Shown: positions 58,709 through 64,000 of the stretch, piece by piece
Numbering within the stretch: the stretch's first letter is position 1
Layout of the letters: each line of letters starts with the position of its first letter
Source: Akkermansiaceae bacterium
Lineage (GTDB): Bacteria > Verrucomicrobiota > Verrucomicrobiia > Verrucomicrobiales > Akkermansiaceae
Reading direction: 5' to 3'
Assembly (NCBI GenBank): GCA_947462535.1
Contig: CANHPN010000005.1
Location: forward strand, 1-64,000
Length of the DNA: 64,000 nucleotides
The notes under the pieces: generated by a model
The model's database searches: none
What the model saw: only the letters and a program-made list of their open reading frames with translations
Told to the model about the DNA's origin: nothing
Translations under genes and position numbers: made by a program

Positions 58709-60688
58709 TCAAGCAGCGGCTTTTGCAGGAAGAGCCTGGGGATGCGATTTTTTCGGCAGACAAAGGATGGCCTCGGAGATGAGGAAGAAAAGCACTGCAA
58801 TGAGAAAGGCGCGCCAGACGTCGCGGGAGAGCGAGGGGTCGTCGGCTTGGCCGGCCTGGTCGAGCAGGGTGTAGCGGGTGCCATCGAGGGCTTGGTCCAG
58901 TTGTTCTCTGGATAGAATTTCGGGATTGTCTTCCTGGGCCGGGCGGTTGACGGCGAGCAGGCGCTCGCCGAGGCGGTAGATGCCGGATTCGTAGGCGGCG
59001 TTGGCAGGGTTCTGAGTGCCGTAGTCGTCGAGGCGGGCGCGGGTTTCTCCGGCGAGCGGTTGGGCGGTTTCGCTGCCGACGGTGGTGAGGAAGGAGGCGT
59101 CGAAGCGGTCGGCCCCGGCGGCGATGACTCGCTGGACGGTGGGGAGCAGGACGTCGGCGTCGCCCAAGTTAGACCAGGTGTAATCGGGCAGTGAGCCGAG
59201 GAACCATGCGGTGCCTTGCTCGAGGATGCGGCGGGCGATGAAAGGCTCGCCGCCTTCCCAGCGGGCGAGGGCTGTGGCGTCGCCTAACGGGATTTGACGA
59301 CGGACGGCCTTGAGCCGCTCTGCGGGGATGGGAGTGCCGTCGCTGGCGTCGCGGAGCGGGCCGTCGCTGTGATTCCAGTCCTTGAGGATGAAAAATTTTC
59401 CGGCGGGGGCTTCGGTGGGGTTCGACCATTTCAGATCGAGAAATGAATCGTCCGAGGAAGTGACGGGCGGGAGAAAGATGACGTGGCCGCCGGATGTTAG
59501 GAAACGGGAGACCGTTTCCTGGGCGGGGCCGGTGGGAAGGGGGGCTGCCCAAAGGATGGCGGCGAGGTCTCCGGTGGCGAGGCTGGCGGCGGTGGCGGGA
59601 TCGACGCGCTGGGTGGCTTGATTTCCGAAGCCCGGGGGCGCGGCGGCGAGCGCGAGGTAGTCGGCGGCTTCTCCGGCGGGGGCGACGACGACGGATTTGA
59701 CCGGGCGGGCGGGACCGTAAGCGAAGAAGGTGGAGTTGTCGCGGGAGTTTCCATCGGCGGGAATGGAGAGCCAGCCGGAGCCGGTTTCGCTGCCGCCGGG
59801 GAGGGTGACGCGCTTTTGAAACCGGAGGGATTGGCCGGGGAGGGTCAGGTTCTCGGTGGTGCGGGTGCCGTTGAGATTGGTGGTGAGCGGGAGGGTGGTG
59901 GTGCCGCGGGTATCGGCGGCGCGGAGGATTTCGAGATCGAAGAGCATCTCGTCTCCGGAGCGGCGCGAGCCGAGGATGCGGATGGCGGTGTTAGGCGCGG
60001 ATGGGCCGGTGAGGGAGAGGACGCGGACGGCGGGCTTTTGAGGCAGGGCTGCGAGGCTGGCGCGGGCGGCGGCCCAGCGCTCGTCCTCGGGGTGCCAGTT
60101 GGAGGTTTGGAGGTCGGAGGCGAGCCAGACCTCGGAGCGGCCGGTGGTTTCAGCTAGAAATTCGGCGGCGCGGGCGAGCAGGGCGGGTAAGTCGGCGGCG
60201 CTGTCGGTGGGCGCGGTGGCGGCGATTTCCGCTAGGACATCGGGCGAGGGGATTTCCTGGGGTTTTCCGCTGGCGCTGTCGATGAGGACGAGGCGGGTGG
60301 CACCCAGGGTTTTCATGGCGTCGCGGACTTTTTCGATGACGATCTGGCGGCGCGGGGCGAGGCCGTCGCCGGGCTTGGTCTCCATGGAGGCGGAGCGGTC
60401 TAGCAGGAGGACGACGGTGTCGATGGATCCGCCGCCCCAGCCGATGAGGCCGGAAACTACGGGGCGCGCGGCGGCGAAGGCGAGCGCGGCGACGGCGAGC
60501 GCGCGGCACGTTAGGATGAGGATGTGGCGGAGTTTTTTCTTCCCGCGGGACTCGCGGGTGGCCTTGAGCAGGAACTGCATGGCCGCCCACTGGATCGTCT
60601 TGTGGCGGCGCTTGTTGATCAGATGGATCGCAATGGGAATGGCTGCGGCGAGCAGGCCCCAGAGCAATAGCGGATTGAGAAAAAGCAT
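58709..60688 (-). CDS. BatA-like membrane protein with VWA domain
   Basis: 659 residues. N-terminal double helix MLFLNPLLLWGLLAAAIPIAIHLINKRR and HILILTCRALAVAALAFAAARPV is the BatA N-terminal domain. The VWA MIDAS motif is LLDRSASM (about residues 95-102). A large periplasmic or extracellular part follows, with a C-terminal helix (DVWRAFLIAVLFFLISEAILC). It follows the DUF58 gene by nine bases and precedes the large VWA-like membrane gene by 52. Confidence 0.85.
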   Translation of the reverse strand: MLFLNPLLLWGLLAAAIPIAIHLINKRRHKTIQWAAMQFLLKATRESRGKKKLRHILILTCRALAVAALAFAAARPVVSGLIGWGGGSIDTVVLLLDRSASMETKPGDGLAPRRQIVIEKVRDAMKTLGATRLVLIDSASGKPQEIPSPDVLAEIAATAPTDSAADLPALLARAAEFLAETTGRSEVWLASDLQTSNWHPEDERWAAARASLAALPQKPAVRVLSLTGPSAPNTAIRILGSRRSGDEMLFDLEILRAADTRGTTTLPLTTNLNGTRTTENLTLPGQSLRFQKRVTLPGGSETGSGWLSIPADGNSRDNSTFFAYGPARPVKSVVVAPAGEAADYLALAAAPPGFGNQATQRVDPATAASLATGDLAAILWAAPLPTGPAQETVSRFLTSGGHVIFLPPVTSSDDSFLDLKWSNPTEAPAGKFFILKDWNHSDGPLRDASDGTPIPAERLKAVRRQIPLGDATALARWEGGEPFIARRILEQGTAWFLGSLPDYTWSNLGDADVLLPTVQRVIAAGADRFDASFLTTVGSETAQPLAGETRARLDDYGTQNPANAAYESGIYRLGERLLAVNRPAQEDNPEILSREQLDQALDGTRYTLLDQAGQADDPSLSRDVWRAFLIAVLFFLISEAILCLPKKSHPQALPAKAAA

Positions 60689-60697
60689 GGGCGGGGG

Positions 60698-61588
60698 TCA
60701 GTGCTTGGACTTCGGGAGGCGCGCGGTGAGGAACTCGCGGAGGAGCGGCTCCAGCGGGGTGTCGGTGGTGACGAGCTGATAGTCGGTGGAGGCGTCATGG
60801 CACTTGGCGCGGACGGCGGTGAGGAAGTCGCGGAGCGCGGATTTGTATTCGTCGGCGATGAGGTTGGGCTCGGCGACGATGGAGGTGCCGTCTTCGAGAT
60901 CGACGAAGCGGTGCGGACGGTCGAACTCAAAACCGAGCTCGAGTGGGTCCATCAGGTGGAAAACGGAGATGTCGTGCTTGCGGTAGCGGAGGTGCTGGAG
61001 CGCGTCGCCGAGGGCGGCGGTGTCGGTGAAGAGGTCAGATAGGATGACGACGAAGGCGCGCTGGCCGATTTTTTCCGCGATGGTGTGGAGGGCCTGGATG
61101 AGGCCGGTTTCGCCGGATGGCTGCACTTTGCCGAGGGTGGAGAAAAAACGCTCGAGGTGGGCGGCGCGGCGGCTGGGCGGGACCTCGAGGTGAAGCTTGT
61201 CGGTGCAGATCGAGAGTCCGGCGGCGTCGCCCTGGTTGACGAGCAGATAGGCGAGCGACGCGGCGATGCGGCGGGCGACCTGGATTTTCGACTCGCCATT
61301 TCCCGCGAAGTTCATGGAGCCGGAGGCATCGACGACGAAGTAGGCGCGGAGGTTGGTGTCGGCTTCGAATTCCTTGATGTAAAAGCGATCCGAGCGGGCG
61401 AAGGCTTTCCAATCGAGGCGGCGGGTGTCGTCGCCGGCGACGTATTTCCGGTATTCGGCGAATTCAACGGACGATCCGCGGTGGGGCGAGCGGTGTTTGC
61501 CCGCGACGTTTCCGAGCATCGGCGCGCGCGACTCGATGGGCAGCGAGGCGAGGCGGGAGAGCAGGGTGTTGTCGATGAAATCGTGCAC
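60698..61588 (-). CDS. DUF58 domain protein
   Basis: 296 residues. DUF58 motifs RGSSVEFAEYRKYVAGDDTRR, LDWKAFARSDRFYIKEFE, then the VWA-type AYFVVDASGSMNF are found. DUF58 proteins are encoded beside MoxR AAA+ ATPases, which are thought to act on VWA-domain proteins. The spacer to the preceding gene contains a repeat of the CAAGAATC type. Starts at ATG 61588. Confidence 0.9.
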   Translation of the reverse strand: MHDFIDNTLLSRLASLPIESRAPMLGNVAGKHRSPHRGSSVEFAEYRKYVAGDDTRRLDWKAFARSDRFYIKEFEADTNLRAYFVVDASGSMNFAGNGESKIQVARRIAASLAYLLVNQGDAAGLSICTDKLHLEVPPSRRAAHLERFFSTLGKVQPSGETGLIQALHTIAEKIGQRAFVVILSDLFTDTAALGDALQHLRYRKHDISVFHLMDPLELGFEFDRPHRFVDLEDGTSIVAEPNLIADEYKSALRDFLTAVRAKCHDASTDYQLVTTDTPLEPLLREFLTARLPKSKH

Positions 61589-61611
61589 AATTTAGAAGCA
61601 AGAGGGTAGAA

Positions 61612-61995
61612 TCAAGAATCAAGAGAGAGCGAAGACGGAGGCTTCAGGTGGCCGATGAAACCGCTGAGCATGCGGGAGATTTCCCGGGTCTCTTCAATCA
61701 TCCCATCCGTGTTGGCAAATGGCTCGATCTCTAACACGCGACACACCTCCCGATGAATCATGAGCTGGGTGCGAAGCTCTCCGCAGGAGCCCTTGCTGTA
61801 GGACAGAAATCCCGAGAAATCGGCTTCGGAGGATCGCTCAGCGCCTTCAGCGATATTGGATGGTATCGAAATAGCGGAACGGCGAATTTGATCCTTTAAG
61901 GCCAAATCACGGGATTTGTGCGATGCGACGCAAACATTGACCGCCAGCCTGCACCCGCGTTTCCAAATTTCCAGATTTTCAAAATTGTGGTTCAT
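61612..61995 (-). CDS. Four-helix bundle protein (23S rRNA intervening-sequence type)
   Basis: 127 residues. FENLEIWKRGCRLAVNVCVA, KDQIRRSAISIPSNIAEGAERSSEADF and SKGSCGELRTQLMI are the family hallmarks of small four-helix-bundle proteins first seen in 23S rRNA intervening sequences. It has no known function there or elsewhere. It sits between moxR and the DUF58 gene, where such a gene is not expected, and is flanked on both sides by CAAGAATC-type repeats, which suggests insertion. Confidence 0.88.
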   Translation of the reverse strand: MNHNFENLEIWKRGCRLAVNVCVASHKSRDLALKDQIRRSAISIPSNIAEGAERSSEADFSGFLSYSKGSCGELRTQLMIHREVCRVLEIEPFANTDGMIEETREISRMLSGFIGHLKPPSSLSLDS

Positions 61996-62041
61996 GGACG
62001 CTTTCAGTCTTCCTTGATTCTGGGCTCTTGTCTCTGGATTC

Positions 62042-63064
62042 TCACTCCTCCCGCATTTCCTTGATCAGCCGCTCGACGATTTTCTTGGAGGTCATGCCCT
62101 GTGATTCTGCGGAGAAATTCGTGATCACGCGATGGGTGAGCACGGATGACGCGATTGCCTCCAGGTCTTCGAGCGACGCCATGTAAGCGCCGCGGAGGGC
62201 GGCGCGGGATTTGGCACCGAGGATGAGATACTGCACGGCGCGCGGGCCGGCGCCCCAGCCGACGGTGTCTTTGATCCATTGCGGCGACTCGGGTTCGCCG
62301 GGGCGGGTCTTGCGGACGATTTTCACCGCGTAGTCGTAGAGGTGCTCGGGGACCGGGACGCGGCGGACAAGTTGCTGGTAGGCGATGACTTTTTCGCCGT
62401 CGAGCAGGTGGCGGAGGACTTGGCGGGCGGTGCCGGTGGTGGCGCGGGCGATTTCCTTTTCCTCGCCGGCGGATGGATAGCCGACCTCGATGAGGAACAT
62501 GAAGCGATCGAGCTGGGCTTCCGGCAGCGGATAGGTGCCCTCCTGTTCGATCGGGTTCTGGGTCGCGAGGACGAAAAACGGCGGCTGCAGCGTGTAGGTG
62601 TTGCCGAGGACGGTGACCTTGTTTTCCTGCATCGCCTCGAGCATCGCGGACTGGGTTTTGGCCGGTGAGCGGTTGATTTCGTCGGCGAGCACGATGTTTG
62701 CGAATACCGGGCCTTTGATGAACTGGAATTCGCGTCGGCCGCCGACGCCGGATTCCTGGATGATGTCGGTGCCGGTGATGTCGGCGGGCATCAGGTCGGG
62801 CGTGAACTGGATGCGGTTGAAGGAAAGATCGAAAGTCTGGGCGACGGAGGAAACCAGCAGGGTTTTGGCGAGGCCGGGGACTCCCATCAGCAGTGCGTGG
62901 CCGCGGGCGAAAAGACAGATCGCGAGTTGCTCGATGACTTGGTCCTGGCCGACGATTGCCTTGGCGAGCTCCGTGCGGAACGCTTGGTAGGTTTTTCCGA
63001 GCTCGTCGATGGCGGCGACGTCATCGGGTGGGAGTTGGTTGCTGAAGTCGTACGGGATTTCCAT
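62042..63064 (-). CDS. MoxR-family AAA+ ATPase
   Basis: 340 residues. Walker A GVPGLAKT (61-68), Walker B IVLADEINR, sensor-type ATQNPIEQEGTYPLPEAQLDRF. The MoxR chaperone-like ATPase pairs with the VWA-domain proteins of this operon (DUF58, BatA-like and the large membrane protein). First gene of the operon on the minus strand; 256 bases of non-coding sequence separate it from rpsM on the other strand. Confidence 0.95.
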   Translation of the reverse strand: MEIPYDFSNQLPPDDVAAIDELGKTYQAFRTELAKAIVGQDQVIEQLAICLFARGHALLMGVPGLAKTLLVSSVAQTFDLSFNRIQFTPDLMPADITGTDIIQESGVGGRREFQFIKGPVFANIVLADEINRSPAKTQSAMLEAMQENKVTVLGNTYTLQPPFFVLATQNPIEQEGTYPLPEAQLDRFMFLIEVGYPSAGEEKEIARATTGTARQVLRHLLDGEKVIAYQQLVRRVPVPEHLYDYAVKIVRKTRPGEPESPQWIKDTVGWGAGPRAVQYLILGAKSRAALRGAYMASLEDLEAIASSVLTHRVITNFSAESQGMTSKKIVERLIKEMREE

Positions 63065-63225
63065 GGGCGTAATGCGAGTGCGTAAAAACTAGGAGCCGCC
63101 CTGACTTTGTCCAGAAGGGAAGTCGTGCAATCCGCCTGCATTAAGAACATGTGGTTGATTTTATGATTTCAAGGCCCCGCTTGCCGATAAATCTTCGCAG
63201 GCGCGAGAAAATTTCCATTTCCCGC

Positions 63226-63253
63226 TTGCCAGCCCTCCGCGGTCTGCTAAATC
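63226..63253 (+). promoter_or_regulatory. Candidate promoter of the rpsM operon
   Basis: TTGCCA (63226-63231) and TAAATC (63248-63253) with a 16-base spacer, 68 bases before the rpsM start. The match to the sigma70 consensus is partial. No Shine-Dalgarno sequence precedes the start codon. Confidence 0.35.
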
Positions 63254-63320
63254 ACCCGCCCCGCGGAGTCGCCAGAGAAGTCTGGACGTCCTCCCGCGGT
63301 CACGCGAAATCACGCACATC

Positions 63321-63689
63321 ATGGCACGTATCCTAGGCATTGAAATTCCCAATGAGAAGCGCATCGAAGCTTCTCTGCCCTACATGTTTGGCATCGGTCG
63401 CCCCACGGCGGCCAAGATCCTCGAGCACGCAGGAGTCGACCCCAACATCCGCACCGGACAACTCAGCGAGGACCAATTGGTCCGCATCGCCCAGGTCATC
63501 ACGTCCGAGTCGATCATCGTCGAGGGCGATCTTCGTCGTGAGCGCCAATCCCAGCTCAAGCGTCTGACCTCCATCAACTGCTATCGTGGCATCCGCCACA
63601 AGCGTGGATTGCCCGTCCGTGGCCAGCGCACCCGCACCAACGCCCGCACCCGCAAGGGCAAGAAGAAGACGGTCGGCGTTAAGAAGTAA
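63321..63689 (+). CDS. rpsM: 30S ribosomal protein S13
   Basis: 122 residues; ribosomal head protein contacting t[29 protein letters not shown] at the N-terminus and the basic tail [22 protein letters not shown] are highly conserved. First gene of a ribosomal operon on the plus strand, followed 12 bases later by rpsK. Confidence 0.98.
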   Translation: MARILGIEIPNEKRIEASLPYMFGIGRPTAAKILEHAGVDPNIRTGQLSEDQLVRIAQVITSESIIVEGDLRRERQSQLKRLTSINCYRGIRHKRGLPVRGQRTRTNARTRKGKKKTVGVKK

Positions 63690-63701
63690 TTTTTTGTAAT
63701 C

Positions 63702-64000
63702 ATGTCTGAAGAAACCAACCAAAATTCCGCCGAAATTCCGGCGGTTGAGCCCGTAGCAGCTCCAGCACCCGCCACCACTCCTGCTCCTGAAGCGGCCGCC
63801 TCCACTCCAATCGGAGAGGCACCGAAAAAGGACGTCAAGCGCGACATCTTCGCCGAAATCGGCGGAGGCGAGGAAGAAATCAAGATTCACAAAGCCAAGG
63901 GCTCGAAGAATGTCACCCGCGGTATCGTCCATGTGACCGCGACTTTCAACAACACCCTCGTCAGCGTGACGGATCCAAGTGGCAATGCCATTGGTTGGTC
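63702..64000 (+). CDS. rpsK: 30S ribosomal protein S11, 3' partial, with N-terminal extension
   Basis: The frame starts at ATG 63702 and is cut by the window end. The S11 core begins near residue 64 ([32 protein letters not shown]). Ahead of it is an extension of about 60 residues rich in Ala, Pro, Thr and Glu ([17 protein letters not shown]... [21 protein letters not shown]). Typical bacterial S11 has at most about 15 residues before the core. The context directly after rpsM fixes the identity. Confidence 0.93.
   Translation, partial: MSEETNQNSAEIPAVEPVAAPAPATTPAPEAAASTPIGEAPKKDVKRDIFAEIGGGEEEIKIHKAKGSKNVTRGIVHVTATFNNTLVSVTDPSGNAIGW

Overview
The window looks like a chromosomal segment of a Verrucomicrobiota bacterium, most likely order Verrucomicrobiales (relatives of Luteolibacter, Haloferula or Akkermansiaceae). 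The evidence is a very large Verru_Chthon-cassette-protein-A-like protein with a prepilin-type N-terminus, GC-rich DNA, a typical set of MoxR, DUF58 and BatA-like genes, and LpxK, which implies a Gram-negative envelope. Almost no start codon has a Shine-Dalgarno sequence in front of it. This assignment is inference from gene content; no 16S rRNA gene is present.

Layout. 1-4621: the 3' part of a dicarboxylate/amino-acid symporter, converging on an aspartase with an N-terminal cyclic-nucleotide-binding-like domain, then a SulP transporter. 4641-11405: a complete F-type ATP synthase operon on the minus strand (a-c-b-delta-alpha-gamma-beta-epsilon), ending in an intrinsic terminator and preceded by a perfect Rex-type operator at 11473-11490. 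11800-15601: an HU-like protein with its terminator, a spermidine-synthase-like protein, an orphan HlyD-type adaptor and a secreted toroid protein. 15668-24704: a GH94 phosphorylase with an IS66 tnpB remnant at its 5' side, a secreted unknown protein, the Verru_Chthon-type protein and a LolD-type ATPase. 24886-28763: a group 2 sigma70, a membrane metallophosphoesterase, a lipoate-ligase-like protein and a YugP-type zinc peptidase.

28806-34673 is a sulfate-uptake module, all on the minus strand: Rrf2 regulator, YezD (DUF2292), outer-membrane porin, periplasmic sulfate-binding protein, CysT, CysW and CysA. A long, elaborately paired RNA hairpin followed by a T-run separates yezD from the porin. 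34897-44948: LpxK; an unusual ExbB/ExbD/TonB-like operon whose ExbD lacks the conserved membrane aspartate; LepA; RlmN; glycyl-tRNA synthetase; Tag glycosylase; gamma-carbonic anhydrase; FolK. 44952-50058: an HtrA-like protease, a Dabb protein, a large TPR/propeller-like membrane protein and an unknown small protein.

50060-53821 is an accessory island, lower in GC and next to a tRNA-Ser(GGA) gene. It holds an integron-type integrase broken by one frameshift at an A5 tract, an attC-like dyad, a DUF2806 gene, a four-helix membrane-protein gene, and a group II intron 3' end (domains V-VI) that supplies the end of the membrane-protein ORF. This is the most likely place for a mobile or defence-type novelty.

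53912-64000 returns to core genes: cobalamin adenosyltransferase, QueE, a phosphoglycolate-phosphatase-like enzyme, a MoxR/DUF58/BatA-like/large membrane protein operon with a 23S-rRNA-intervening-sequence-type four-helix-bundle gene inserted in it, then the start of a ribosomal protein operon (rpsM, rpsK with an unusual N-terminal extension).
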